Source: Solibacillus sp040273735
GTDB lineage: Bacteria > Bacillota > Bacilli > Bacillales_A > Planococcaceae
DNA length: 64,000 nt
Assembly (NCBI RefSeq): GCF_040273735.1
Contig: NZ_JBELZM010000014.1
Span: forward strand, 1-64,000
Reading direction: 5' to 3'
In this document: positions 35,264 through 44,631 of the stretch, piece by piece
Layout of the letters: the number at the start of each line of letters is the position of its first letter
Position numbering within the stretch: the first letter of the stretch is position 1
Program-made: the position numbers and the translations under genes
Notes under the pieces: model-generated
Told to the model about the DNA's origin: nothing
The model's database searches: none
What the model saw: the letters and a program-made list of their open reading frames with translations, nothing else

Positions 35264-36808
35264 TTAGTGAGAAGCGTCTTGTACAGAAATACCAGTTTGC
35301 GCTTTTACTTCAACTTCACGGTATTTCAGATCATTTCTTTCTTTAGAAATTAATGTACCGATAAATCCGCCTAAGAAACCAAGAGGTACAGAAATTAATG
35401 CAGGGTTCGTTAACATAATTAACGGTTCACCAACAAAGATTGCTTTACCTTCAACCGGATTCCATACGTTTGGAGATACGGCAACTAAAATCAATGCAGA
35501 GATTAAACCTGTTAACATCGCTGTAACAGCACCTGATGTGTTGAAGCGTTTCCAGTAAATTGTGTAGATGATTACCGGTAGGTTCGCTGATGCCGCGATA
35601 CAGAATGCTAACGATACTAAGAATGCTACGTTTAATGTTTGAGCACCTAAAGCTAATAGAATCGAAACAACAGAGATGATGATTGAACCGATACGAGCTG
35701 CTTTAACCGCTTCTTGTTCAGTAACTTTACCTTTTTTAATAATCTGTCCGTAAATATCATGAGATAGGGCAGATGCACCAGAAAGTACTAAACCTGCTAC
35801 TACCGCCAAGATTGTCGCGAATGCTACCGCACACACGAATGAGAACAGAATGTCGCCACCAAGTGCTTGTGCTAATAGTGGGGCAGCCATGTTACCAGCC
35901 GGGTTCGCTGCTACGATTGCGTCTTTACCAACGAATGCTGCTGCACCGAAACCTAAGAAAATCGTTAATACATAGAATAAACCAACAATCCAAGTAGCCC
36001 AGATTACTGAAGAACGAGCTGTTTGTGCGTCTTTTACTGTGAAGAAACGCATTAGGATATGTGGAAGACCCGCTGTACCAAGTACTAACGCCAGCAGCAT
36101 TGAGATTGTATCAATACCATTTGTATAGCGTAAACCTGGATTTAAGTAAGCTGCACCATGTTCAGTTTCAGTTGTCATTTGCGTAAACATTTGTGCAATC
36201 GAGAAGTCGAATTTTGCTAATACTAAGAATGAGATTATAACAGTACCTAACATTAATAGACATGCTTTGATGATCTGTACCCAAGATGTTGCTGTCATAC
36301 CACCGAATAATACGTAAACTGTCATCATGACACCAACTAAAAGTACCGCCATCCAGTATTCAATACCTAACAGTAATTGAATAAGGGCACCTGCACCTAC
36401 AAGCTGGGCAATCATGTAGAACAATACAATAGTAATTGTAGATAAAGCTGCTGTACCACGAACTTTTGCTTTATCGAAACGAGCAGTAATCATGTCGGCT
36501 AATGTGAATCGGCCAAGGTTACGTAATGGCTCTGCTACGATATATAAAACTACTAAATAGGCTACTAGGTAACCGATCGAGAAGAAGAAGCCATCGAATC
36601 CGAATAATGCAATCGAACCCGCGATACCTAAGAATGATGCTGCTGATAAGTAGTCACCGGCAATTGCCAGACCATTTTGCCATCCCGTTAATCCGCCGCC
36701 AGCTGTGTAGAAATCCGACGCACTGGATGTACGTTTAGATGCCCACCAAGTAATGACTAAAGTTAAACCTACGATTGCTACGAAGAAGAATATCGCTGTA
36801 AAACTCAT
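35264..36808 (-). CDS. actP: Sodium:solute symporter, acetate permease type (copy 1)
   Basis: This 514-residue SSS-family transporter has about 13 membrane helices and the ActP-type motifs TSSASDFYTAGGGLTGWQNGLAIAGDYLSAASFLG near residues 27-61 and GTAGLPHILMRFFTVKDA. ActP proteins take up acetate and short carboxylates with cations. It overlaps the upstream DUF485 gene by four bases, so the pair is translationally coupled. A close paralogue unit lies immediately upstream; both end in the same TGISVQDxSH. Confidence 0.92.
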   Translation of the reverse strand: MSFTAIFFFVAIVGLTLVITWWASKRTSSASDFYTAGGGLTGWQNGLAIAGDYLSAASFLGIAGSIALFGFDGFFFSIGYLVAYLVVLYIVAEPLRNLGRFTLADMITARFDKAKVRGTAALSTITIVLFYMIAQLVGAGALIQLLLGIEYWMAVLLVGVMMTVYVLFGGMTATSWVQIIKACLLMLGTVIISFLVLAKFDFSIAQMFTQMTTETEHGAAYLNPGLRYTNGIDTISMLLALVLGTAGLPHILMRFFTVKDAQTARSSVIWATWIVGLFYVLTIFLGFGAAAFVGKDAIVAANPAGNMAAPLLAQALGGDILFSFVCAVAFATILAVVAGLVLSGASALSHDIYGQIIKKGKVTEQEAVKAARIGSIIISVVSILLALGAQTLNVAFLVSLAFCIAASANLPVIIYTIYWKRFNTSGAVTAMLTGLISALILVAVSPNVWNPVEGKAIFVGEPLIMLTNPALISVPLGFLGGFIGTLISKERNDLKYREVEVKAQTGISVQDASH

Positions 36809-37137
36809 TTGCTTCTACCTCCTTCATATTCCGCAATAATCGCTTTCGCTTCTGCGTCATATTTATTAGCACGGGCTACATAGAAGTGAGCTAATCCCCA
36901 AGTCATAATGAACAAACCTGCTGAATAAATCCATACCCACGTGATATCACCAATCGCTTTTTGATGTAAGATTTCTGTAAACGAAGTTAAGATTGGTAAT
37001 AACATATAAAGTACTAAAAAGATTGCGGTAATCGACCATAAAAATGAATTCTTTTTTCTCGCCAGTTGCCTGAAAGATTGCTGTGATGCAATTCTCTCAT
37101 AATCAATAATTGGCTTTTGATTATTCCCCATAAACAT
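36805..37137 (-). CDS. DUF485 small membrane protein (copy 1)
   Basis: This 110-residue protein has two membrane helices (about 34-56 and 68-90) and the DUF485 consensus FRQLARKKNSFLWSITAIFLVLYMLLPIL. It is nearly always encoded beside ActP-like permeases and is thought to assist them, perhaps by stabilisation; this is inference from linkage. A four-base overlap with the permease start is visible. Confidence 0.88.
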   Translation of the reverse strand: MFMGNNQKPIIDYERIASQQSFRQLARKKNSFLWSITAIFLVLYMLLPILTSFTEILHQKAIGDITWVWIYSAGLFIMTWGLAHFYVARANKYDAEAKAIIAEYEGGRSK

Positions 37138-37623
37138 TCCCCCATTTGTGATAATTATTACTGCTTAATGTACGTAAAATTCTGCTTTTAGGATTTTACA
37201 TTTTCATTCTATTTTAGCTGTAACAAAATTGCAACACTTTTTAAATAAATTATGGGGAAAAATTTTTTGCAAAAATAAGTTTAATAGAGAAAAAATAATA
37301 CATTAAGGGGAGAATATTAAATTGTTATATTTTGGATAATCGATAGAAAGGTAGTTGTTACATGGGTTTTGAGGGTGCTAAACATTTAAGAATTACAAAA
37401 AATCTGAAAACTGAGTATAAGAAAATATTATTCATTTCTATAAGTAAAAGTAATATTTAAAAAATGATTTGTTTTACAAAAATATAAATTCAGTATATTC
37501 AAAAAGTTATATTCATGAAATAAATGGTATAAAAAACAAAAAAACTGCTCAAAAATAGCATATATTTCGGAGACAGTTTTCATTATTTTAAATCTAATGT
37601 TCTAATTTATTTTCTTATAATAA
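37138..37623. other. Intergenic stretch between the two acetate-permease units
   Basis: AT-rich, no gene supported. A weak minus-strand hairpin with a seven-T run near 37538-37585 probably terminates the second unit. The promoter of the first DUF485-actP unit must lie in its right-hand part reading leftward from 37138, but no clear hexamers stand out. Confidence 0.5.
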
Positions 37624-39174
37624 TTAATGGGAAACGTCTTGTACAGAAATACCTGTATGTGCTTTAACGCGGATCTCTTTATAAACACGTTCCGCCTCTG
37701 CTTGTTCCACTTTGTGGGCTGTTAATATAGAGCCTAGGTAACCCGCAAAGAAGCTTAAAGGAATCGTAATGATGGCAGGAACCGCTAAGTTCACGATTGG
37801 TTCGCCAACGAAAATCGCATTTCCTGTAGGACTCCAAATGTTTGGACCAAGCGCACCTAATACTAGACAAGAGACTAAACCAGTTACCATTGCAGCAACC
37901 GCGCCGTTTGAATTGAATTTCTTCCAATAGATTGTATAGAGGATAACCGGTAAGTTTGCCGATGCACCGATACAAAATGCAAACGAGACTAAGAAGGAAA
38001 CATTTAAGCTTTGCGCAAATAATGCCAAAAGGATAGAAACAATCGCAATGGAAATAGAACCGATTCTTGCAGCTAATACTTGTTGCTTTTCCGTTAATTT
38101 TCCGTCTTTCAGAATCTCACCATAAATATCATGCGAAATTGCTGATGCACCTGTTAATACTAAACCGGAAACAACTGCTAATATAGTAGCAAATGCAACG
38201 GCACAAATGAATGATAGCAGAATATTGCCACCTAAAAACTCTGCCAACAATGGAGCAGCAGTGTTACCTGCAGCATTTTCTGCGATGATTTTATCAAACC
38301 CGACAAAATGCATTGCACCAAATCCTAAGAAGATTGTCAGCGAGAAGAAGATCGCTGTGATCCATGTTGTCCATGAAATCGATGCACGTGCTGTTTTCGC
38401 ATTTTTTACTGTAAAGAATCGCATTAAAATATGCGGTAAACCAGATGTACCGAGCACTAACGCAAGCATCATCGAAACCGAATCGATTGTTGATGTGTAC
38501 TTCATACCAGGCACTAAATATTCGTCTCCGTAATTTGTGCTGACCGTATCAAACATTTTCACTAAATTGAAATCAAACTTCGAGAATACTAAAAACGCCA
38601 ATAATGTCGTACCGAACAACAATAGACCTGCTTTAATAATCTGTACCCAGCTCGTTGCCGTCATTCCGCCGAACAGTACATATGTCGTCATCATGACACC
38701 TACTATTAAAACAGCCATCCAATACTCGATACCGAATAAAAGTTTAATTAATGCACCGGCACCAACTAATTGGGCGATCATATACAAAATGACGATAATA
38801 ATCGTCCCTGTAGCCGCTACACCGCGAATCCGTTTTTCATTAAAACGCGCTGTCAGCATATCCGCCAATGTATAGCGTCCTAAATTCCGCATCGGTTCTG
38901 CTATTATATATAGAAGAACTAAATTTGCTACGACATATCCGACGGAGAAGAAGAAGCCGTCAAAGCCTGTTAATGCAATCGCTCCGGAAACGCCTAGAAA
39001 CGCGGCTGCAGATAAGTAGTCACCGGCAATGGCAAATCCGTTTTGCCAACCTTTTAAACCACCGCCAGCTGTGTAGAAATCACTTGCTGAAGAAGTTCTC
39101 CTAGCAGCGATATATGTAACGATCAGTGTTAATCCCACGATACCAATAAAGAAGCCTGCTGAAACGAGATTCAT
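37624..39174 (-). CDS. actP: Sodium:solute symporter, acetate permease type (copy 2)
   Basis: This 516-residue paralogue of the neighbouring permease is nearly colinear over its whole length. It shares SASDFYTAGGGLKGWQNGFAIAGDYLSAAAFLG, the tail TGISVQDVSH and the long central helices. Differences are spread evenly rather than clustered, so it is an old duplication, not an assembly repeat. Function as for copy 1; substrate preference may differ. Two bases separate it from its own DUF485 gene. Confidence 0.92.
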   Translation of the reverse strand: MNLVSAGFFIGIVGLTLIVTYIAARRTSSASDFYTAGGGLKGWQNGFAIAGDYLSAAAFLGVSGAIALTGFDGFFFSVGYVVANLVLLYIIAEPMRNLGRYTLADMLTARFNEKRIRGVAATGTIIIVILYMIAQLVGAGALIKLLFGIEYWMAVLIVGVMMTTYVLFGGMTATSWVQIIKAGLLLFGTTLLAFLVFSKFDFNLVKMFDTVSTNYGDEYLVPGMKYTSTIDSVSMMLALVLGTSGLPHILMRFFTVKNAKTARASISWTTWITAIFFSLTIFLGFGAMHFVGFDKIIAENAAGNTAAPLLAEFLGGNILLSFICAVAFATILAVVSGLVLTGASAISHDIYGEILKDGKLTEKQQVLAARIGSISIAIVSILLALFAQSLNVSFLVSFAFCIGASANLPVILYTIYWKKFNSNGAVAAMVTGLVSCLVLGALGPNIWSPTGNAIFVGEPIVNLAVPAIITIPLSFFAGYLGSILTAHKVEQAEAERVYKEIRVKAHTGISVQDVSH

Positions 39175-39176
39175 CG

Positions 39177-39515
39177 TTATGCACCCGCCTTTTCATATTC
39201 TTGTAAAACTGCAGCTGCAGCTTTATCGAATTTAGATGCCATTTTTACATAGAGTGTACATAAAATAATAGTCATAATGAATAGGGCAAGCGAGTATACC
39301 CATACCCAAGTAATGCTGCCGACAGCCTTCTGTTGTAACACAGGTGTGAATGCCAGCACCGGTAGTAAGATGTAAAATGTCAAAAATGTTATAGTTATTC
39401 CGAATAAAAATGTGTTTTTCTTCTTAACAAACTGATTGAATGTTTCCATGCGATCGATTTTATCATAGTTAATGCCATCGCATTTCGCTGAGATTTTGTC
39501 CCCTAATTGACTCAA
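39177..39515 (-). CDS. DUF485 small membrane protein (copy 2)
   Basis: This 112-residue protein has two membrane helices and the motif FNQFVKKKNTFLFGITITFLTFYILLPVL, parallel to copy 1. It has a longer, more charged N-terminus (DKISAKCDGINYDKIDRMETF). First gene of the second operon; AGGGGGAAT precedes its start. Confidence 0.88.
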   Translation of the reverse strand: MSQLGDKISAKCDGINYDKIDRMETFNQFVKKKNTFLFGITITFLTFYILLPVLAFTPVLQQKAVGSITWVWVYSLALFIMTIILCTLYVKMASKFDKAAAAVLQEYEKAGA

Positions 39516-40059
39516 CGGAATTCCCCCTTATGAAAAATTATTCTGTTTTAAACGGCATATTACTATTTGAATCCGTTAATAGTACTCATTGTAAGAGGGG
39601 ATAGAATATAATGCAATAATATTTTTTCTGAAAAGTTGGAATGTTTAAAATTGGAATGAAGTAGAATTATCAAGTTCTAAGGAGATAAAATTGAAGGCGA
39701 AGTGTTTGAAATGTGCAGAGGATTATTATTTGCGAAAAGGGAAGTAATGAAAAACATATTTTAGTTAGAAATTAAATTACATAAAGTACAATATTATATT
39801 TCGATACTTAAAATATATGTGATTTAAGCCAATTTCAACTAATTCAGCATATTGTACTATAACACGAAAGGTGTAGTAAAAATCTGATATACTAACAATG
39901 AAAAAATTTTTATTATACTTGTGAAATTTCATTCGTATAGAAGAAATCTAGTTATTTACAAAAAACGAAAGAAAAATAATAATATTTTGACCTTGTATTA
40001 GAAAAAACCCGAGATATTATAAAGGACGAATCAAAAAAGTATTAAATTGGAGGAGTACT
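39516..40059. other. Intergenic stretch upstream of a GNAT gene
   Basis: Mostly AT-rich sequence. Apart from the tiny CxxC frame listed separately and the GGAGGAG site of the following gene, I see no supportable gene, RNA or strong promoter. Confidence 0.5.
39691..39747 (+). CDS. Very short candidate peptide with CxxC (18 aa)
   Basis: A TTG start eight bases from AAGGAG encodes MKAKCLKCAEDYYLRKGK and stops. The ribosome site and the CLKC pair look like the first part of a zinc-ribbon protein, so it may be a truncated gene, a leader peptide or chance. No other support. Confidence 0.2.
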   Translation: MKAKCLKCAEDYYLRKGK

Positions 40060-40599
40060 ATGTTGAATTTGAATACGAAGCGGTTAACTTTTGAACGGTA
40101 TACGGAAAAGGATCTTCCATATGTGGCAGACCTCGTTTTGGATCCTTTCATGATGAAATATATTGGTAACGGACAAATAAAAGATAAACATTATGCGATT
40201 CATTTAATCGAACGGATGATTGAACAGTATCAAAACTTTGGGGATTACGGGTTACATAAACTGATTCATCGTCAAACGGGAGATTTTATCGGACATGCGG
40301 GGCTTGTTGCACAAGTCATTGACGATACATTTGAAATCGAGCTCGGATACTGGATTAAACGCGCTTACTGGGGACAAGGCTATGGGTTTGAAGCGGCACA
40401 GGCTCTGGCAGCATATGCAGATGAAGAAATATGGTTGCACCGGTATATTTCAGCGATTCAAGTAGGAAATGAAGGATCTAAAAGAATTGCATTAAAAAAC
40501 GGGATGCAGTTGGAGAAAATCATAGAAATGGACGGGAAAATGGTTGAAATATATGTTAAGCTCAATTCATTTGAAGAAGACGAAACGGAAGCGTTATAA
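40060..40599 (+). CDS. RimJ/RimL-type GNAT acetyltransferase
   Basis: This 179-residue protein follows the Ribosomal-protein-acetylating GNAT pattern: LNLNTKRLTFERYTEKDLPYV at the start, FEIELGYWIKRAYWGQGYGFEAAQALAAYA over the acetyl-CoA site (QGYGFE about 111-116), and GNEGSKRIALKNGMQLEK near 137-154. Natural amine substrate unknown. GGAGGAG precedes the ATG; it lies 18 bases upstream of the transglutaminase gene, probably one operon. Confidence 0.85.
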   Translation: MLNLNTKRLTFERYTEKDLPYVADLVLDPFMMKYIGNGQIKDKHYAIHLIERMIEQYQNFGDYGLHKLIHRQTGDFIGHAGLVAQVIDDTFEIELGYWIKRAYWGQGYGFEAAQALAAYADEEIWLHRYISAIQVGNEGSKRIALKNGMQLEKIIEMDGKMVEIYVKLNSFEEDETEAL

Positions 40600-40617
40600 G
40601 AGGAGTATCGACATATT

Positions 40618-42135
40618 GTGAAAACGTATTTTGAAAGCTATGAACTGTATAAAAGGCAAGGGAATTCAATCAAAACAACCACAATTACAGCTAAACAGTT
40701 GCTGCCGGCGCTTATTGCCCATATGGAGCGTATGGACAGGCAGTTTACGCTGCATATTAACGGCCAGCTGCCTATGCCGATCGATTCTTTAATTAAGGAA
40801 GCTTTTGATCAGTGCCATCTGGAACAGCCGTTTTATACCCAGCATTGTGAAAAACGAAGCTACAAAAATCGCCAATTAACGAAGAATCGGATTAAAGTGG
40901 AATTTACGCTGCGTTACCGTATGGCGCGTCAGGAAGAAAAGTGGATAGTTGATGAAATTCAAGCGATTTTAAAGAAGCGAATTCATCCAGTCATGTCGAC
41001 GTTGCAAAAGATTCTCATTGTTCATGACTATATTGCAAGAACGTATAGCTATGAACGTCATACAGAAGGTTCGCCGTTTGCTGTGTACACGTTTATGAAT
41101 GAAAAACACGGTGTGTGTATGGCGTACGCGCTTCTTTTTGAAAAGATGATGGAAGTCCTGGAGATTCCTTGTTATTATGTGATCGGAAAAGCGGCGGGTG
41201 AGGGAACAGAGGGACATGCATGGAATATGGTGAAGATTGATGATCATTGGTATCATGTGGATGTGACTTGGAATGATATCGGTTCGATTCCGGGTAAAGA
41301 AGTTCGCTATCGCTATTTTTTAGTTGCGGATGAGAAAATGCGACATGATCATGAATGGAATGAAGATCATTATCCAATCTGTTCGAGTGAAAAATTTGAA
41401 GCATTTCATCGTTTATATGATGGCTGTCTCGTCAATACTAGTTTATATTACTCTCATCCAGGAAATAGTCATTTGTATGAAACGAACTTTTCGGATTATC
41501 CATTTCAGGCTAAACAGAAATTTCCTGTAAAAATTCAATTTTGTTTCTATATAAATGGACTGGTGTATTTCAGGAATGATTCTCATAATGGCTATTTATA
41601 TCAATTAGATCTAGATGCCGAGGAATTGACACAGCTAAGCGCGGAAAAAGTTATACGAATCTATGAAACTGAAACGACATTAGAAGTTTTGTATGCAGAT
41701 CAAACAACTCGTAGCATTCAGAAATCAATTTCTGAGGATATAGTAAGTCAAGATTCACTAATAGTTGAAACTGCCGAAAATCGCTTGGAAGTCCTGTTAG
41801 ATACATTTGGAGATGGTTGGGTAGCTTCAGTTGAACTACAAGCAGATCGTCAGCCAATTGTATTTAAAAGCACGGATGGAATCGAATTGAATGTAGATGA
41901 TCATTATAAACAATTAACGGTAGATTTATATATTAATAGAGGTTTACATATTCAAATGACGAGTAACCGAAAAAACGTGGAATTCAAACAGCCGGCACAA
42001 TTGAAGATGCCAATTGCGTTGATACCGGGCTTAGAACAGCAATTAAGTAAACAAAACGCGTTGGAGTATTTTGCTGATGAACAGTTTATTTATATACAGC
42101 TGTATAAAAGCGTAACGATCCAACTGAAAAAGTAA
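40618..42135 (+). CDS. Cytoplasmic transglutaminase-like (papain-fold) protein
   Basis: This 505-residue protein has a transglutaminase-core domain at about 120-225 with the full triad by position: Cys167 (HGVCMAY), His200 (EGHAWNMV) and Asp215 (HVDVTWND). Flanking parts (1-110 and 260-505) are beta-rich and unrecognised. There is no signal peptide or membrane helix, unlike many secreted bacterial members. GTG start behind AGAGGAG. Related proteins act as proteases, so cross-linking is not assured. Confidence 0.78.
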   Translation: MKTYFESYELYKRQGNSIKTTTITAKQLLPALIAHMERMDRQFTLHINGQLPMPIDSLIKEAFDQCHLEQPFYTQHCEKRSYKNRQLTKNRIKVEFTLRYRMARQEEKWIVDEIQAILKKRIHPVMSTLQKILIVHDYIARTYSYERHTEGSPFAVYTFMNEKHGVCMAYALLFEKMMEVLEIPCYYVIGKAAGEGTEGHAWNMVKIDDHWYHVDVTWNDIGSIPGKEVRYRYFLVADEKMRHDHEWNEDHYPICSSEKFEAFHRLYDGCLVNTSLYYSHPGNSHLYETNFSDYPFQAKQKFPVKIQFCFYINGLVYFRNDSHNGYLYQLDLDAEELTQLSAEKVIRIYETETTLEVLYADQTTRSIQKSISEDIVSQDSLIVETAENRLEVLLDTFGDGWVASVELQADRQPIVFKSTDGIELNVDDHYKQLTVDLYINRGLHIQMTSNRKNVEFKQPAQLKMPIALIPGLEQQLSKQNALEYFADEQFIYIQLYKSVTIQLKK

Positions 42136-42138
42136 GGA

Positions 42139-42181
42139 GATGGCCATAATATAACGGGTCCGGTAATGTTATGGCCATTTC
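42139..42181 (+). terminator. Hairpin after the transglutaminase-like gene
   Basis: ATGGCCATAA / TTATGGCCAT stem of 10 bp around a loop of about 20 bases; T-run weak. Confidence 0.5.
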
Positions 42182-42376
42182 AATAAAAAACGCATTTTGT
42201 CTCACTATTATAAGTATACTTTTGAAACGAGACGTAACTTCCTATAATATATATTATGACCGTGTCCCTAATTAACGTTCCAATAAAAGGATTACTGTGA
42301 CATATAAATGAAATTTTGTTTTTATTTCTTCAGCTTAACTGTCAAAAATAAATCCCACTCAGACTATATTCCTTAA

Positions 42377-42631
42377 ATTGATATCGGAGTTTTAAATAAC
42401 ACATACACTGGCTTCATAAGTACGCTAGTCGCCCATCTTATAGTAACTTTTCAAATATTTTTTACATTGACCCCTGGTATGTCTCAAATAAGCCCTATAA
42501 TTGATTCTAAATTTTCTGAGGGTGCATTCTCCTTCACCTTGCCCTTGCATTTAATTATTTTTTTATTTTGGCAACACATAGATTTGTCGGTTATATTAAT
42601 GGTACAGGTTATAATATTAATTATTCAATAG
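42377..42631 (+). pseudogene. Possible membrane-protein remnant in a gene-free stretch
   Basis: Within the 528-bp gap after 42135, one frame is open for 84 codons and is strongly hydrophobic (LVAHLIVTFQIFFTLTPG, then LHLIIFLFW and VILMVQVIILIIQ). It lacks a start codon with a ribosome site. It may be the remains of a transporter gene; AT-rich DNA can also yield such frames by chance. Confidence 0.2.
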
Positions 42632-42663
42632 AACAATAGCAAAAATAATTTTAAGGAATGATT

Positions 42664-43218
42664 ATGGATCAATTTATTTTAGACATTATACAAAATGAAA
42701 GACCTTATGGTTGGCTTTATCAATTTTTAATTATGGCACTTGTTTCAATGATTCCCTTTGCACCAATTCCTGTACTGGCGGCATTCATTGCAAGTAATAA
42801 TTCGTTTTTCCCTGGTCTTGGGATTAACTTGCTTGGGACAACATTAGGATCCGTCCTATTATTTCTCTTAAGTAGAAACTTATTACGCCATGTCGCTCAT
42901 AAATATTTAGTAAAGAGACAGTATTTAAAGAAATACCTTGCATTAATTGAAAAAAACGGTTTTTTAGCTGTACTACTTGGTCGTATCATTCCAGTTTTAC
43001 CTTCAGCGGGTATTAATTTAATTGCAGGTATATCGAATGTAAATTTAGGTTCCTTTTTAGCTGCAACATTTTTAGGCAAGTTTCCAACGATATTAGCCTT
43101 TTCAATTGCAGGTCATCAGATAGCAGCTGGTAAATGGTATACTGTATTTATTATTTTGCTTTATGTGCTCGTACTATTTTTAATCGGGAAAAAGCTGAAG
43201 CGAAAGTGGCGTCAATAA
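42664..43218 (+). CDS. TVP38/TMEM64 (VTT/DedA-like) membrane protein
   Basis: This protein of about 184 residues has five or six hydrophobic segments and the VTT signature FLAVLLGRIIPVLPSAGINLIAGISNV near 100-125, whose Arg and Pro residues are typical. Members act in lipid scrambling or membrane homeostasis. AAGGA favours ATG 42664; the ATG at 42658 is too close. The GC-rich hairpin that follows (CCCCCCTCCTTAA / TTAAGGAGGGGGG, 43243-43278) lacks a T-run. Confidence 0.8.
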   Translation: MDQFILDIIQNERPYGWLYQFLIMALVSMIPFAPIPVLAAFIASNNSFFPGLGINLLGTTLGSVLLFLLSRNLLRHVAHKYLVKRQYLKKYLALIEKNGFLAVLLGRIIPVLPSAGINLIAGISNVNLGSFLAATFLGKFPTILAFSIAGHQIAAGKWYTVFIILLYVLVLFLIGKKLKRKWRQ

Positions 43219-43289
43219 CCTACCGACACAAATAATGGATAACCCCCCTCCTTAAATAAAATGATTAAGGAGGGGGGTTCCTATCCCTT

Positions 43290-43446
43290 ACTAAGGAAAA
43301 CACCTGTTATTACAACACAGCTTATTATCATTAATTTACTTATCTGTATGATTCATTCCATTGAGACAATTGCATTTGCAGTTCGGAGGTCAAAAGTCCT
43401 TCTAACAAAAGTAATTTTGCTAAAATATTCCATTCCTAATCATTAA
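43290..43446 (+). pseudogene. amj: Truncated amj (lipid II flippase, DUF2837) fragment
   Basis: The frame reads TTQLIIINLLICMIHSIETIAFAVR, which matches the start of Amj/YdaH lipid II flippases (family consensus ...HxIETxAYxVRxAGVRT). It then departs from the family and stops 20 codons later. Only the first helix of a protein of about 270 residues remains, with no ribosome site of its own. It is a decayed copy at the edge of the accessory segment. Confidence 0.5.
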
Positions 43447-43492
43447 CCCACTGGGTATGGTATCTCTATAAGAAATTTAAGGACTCATTATT

Positions 43493-44509
43493 TCACCGAG
43501 ATTCCGAATTTTCTTCCCAATAATAATCACTTAACACTTCAGCAAGAGCTTCCGTTGATCGATGAAGTTCTTCTACCGTATTATCTACTCCCCCAATTTC
43601 TATAATTAATGAGTTAGGGGAAATATCTTGATTATAAATTCCATTTCCCTGACTGCTACTTTTTTTAAGTATACCTTTTGACAAAGCAGGGTATCTATTC
43701 TCTAATAGAGTATGTAGATTATTTGCAAACTGAAGATTTTTTTCATATTCCGCATGACCAGTTCCCACTACAAAAAGTAGGCTTGCATATTTTGTTCTAT
43801 TTATTTCAGTAGTTGTATTCTCTTTTCGTAATGAATCACGGTGAATATCTATAAAGTATTCAAGGTCTTTATTTTCATTTTGTGATAGTTGCACTAGCTC
43901 CCTAGAAACATTGTAAGAGCTGGTGTAAGCTAATTTCCTGGAATTCAAAAGATGTACAATATCTACTGTCTCAACTTTCGTTCCTACTCCCCTTTGATCC
44001 ATTGCTCGTCCAAGCATTTTTCCAACCAATGTTATGTTTGCTACTGAATGATAAGCTTCTTCTGGTCTGCTTGTATCTTTTAGATAGGGCAAAAAGGATT
44101 CCCTACTATGAGAATGATAAATATAAACAACTTCTTTCCCAAAAGTAGAGTGGAAAGCCGAAATTTCCTTAGGTGATTTCATATTTCCAAAAATCCCCTT
44201 AATATTTTTTAATCGAAGAGTTCTGTCTTTTAATACTGTTTCCATAGGTGGTTTTAAGTCATCTCTATCCGTGTTTTCGAAAATCTTATCCTCTTCTGAA
44301 TTAAAATTAATAGTGGGATTTTTTTTATTAAAAGCACTATTTATAACTTCGTTTTCCTCATTATTTTTATTATTAAGTTTGTAGGTCATTGCCAACCAAA
44401 TAGTAGCTATTGCCCAGATAATAAAAAGGAGGACCGCAATATAAAGAAATAATATTGTTTTATTCTTTCCCTTTCTTTTATTCTTATCTTCTGTTAATTT
44501 AGGAGACAT
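43493..44509 (-). CDS. spoIIP: SpoIIP-family peptidoglycan amidase/endopeptidase
   Basis: This 338-residue protein has a cytoplasmic basic N-terminus, one membrane anchor (about 18-42), a low-complexity Asn/Glu linker, and a SpoIIP catalytic domain (about 125-330). Motifs are VVYIYHSHSRESFLPYL, YFIDIHRDSLR and NGIYNQDISPNSLIIEIGGVDN, including the zinc-binding His and Glu set. SpoIIP cleaves stem peptides during forespore engulfment. Its location beside a copper cluster, not gpr, suggests a second or acquired copy. Confidence 0.85.
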   Translation of the reverse strand: MSPKLTEDKNKRKGKNKTILFLYIAVLLFIIWAIATIWLAMTYKLNNKNNEENEVINSAFNKKNPTINFNSEEDKIFENTDRDDLKPPMETVLKDRTLRLKNIKGIFGNMKSPKEISAFHSTFGKEVVYIYHSHSRESFLPYLKDTSRPEEAYHSVANITLVGKMLGRAMDQRGVGTKVETVDIVHLLNSRKLAYTSSYNVSRELVQLSQNENKDLEYFIDIHRDSLRKENTTTEINRTKYASLLFVVGTGHAEYEKNLQFANNLHTLLENRYPALSKGILKKSSSQGNGIYNQDISPNSLIIEIGGVDNTVEELHRSTEALAEVLSDYYWEENSESR

Positions 44510-44553
44510 TTAGACCCTTCCCTTGCTATATTTAATAATTAAATTAAGTATTT

Positions 44554-44594
44554 AAAAAACCCTCAAGTAAATCCCAACTATTACTTGAGGGTGT
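44554..44594 (-). terminator. Terminator of the multicopper oxidase gene
   Basis: ACCCTCAAGTAA / TTACTTGAGGGT 12-bp stem with six T on the minus strand. Confidence 0.85.
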
Positions 44595-44631
44595 TCTTTA
44601 ATTATCTTATATTTCACTAGCAGTCTAGAAA

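Noticed and set aside
37375..37460. 32-codon frame starting MGFEGAKHL between the acetate-permease units
   Set aside because: Weak GGTAG context only, Lys/Ile-rich AT-driven composition, no terminator; insufficient support.
38868..39104. + strand frames opposite the second ActP gene
   Set aside because: Arg-rich antisense of conserved membrane-helix codons; no initiation signals.
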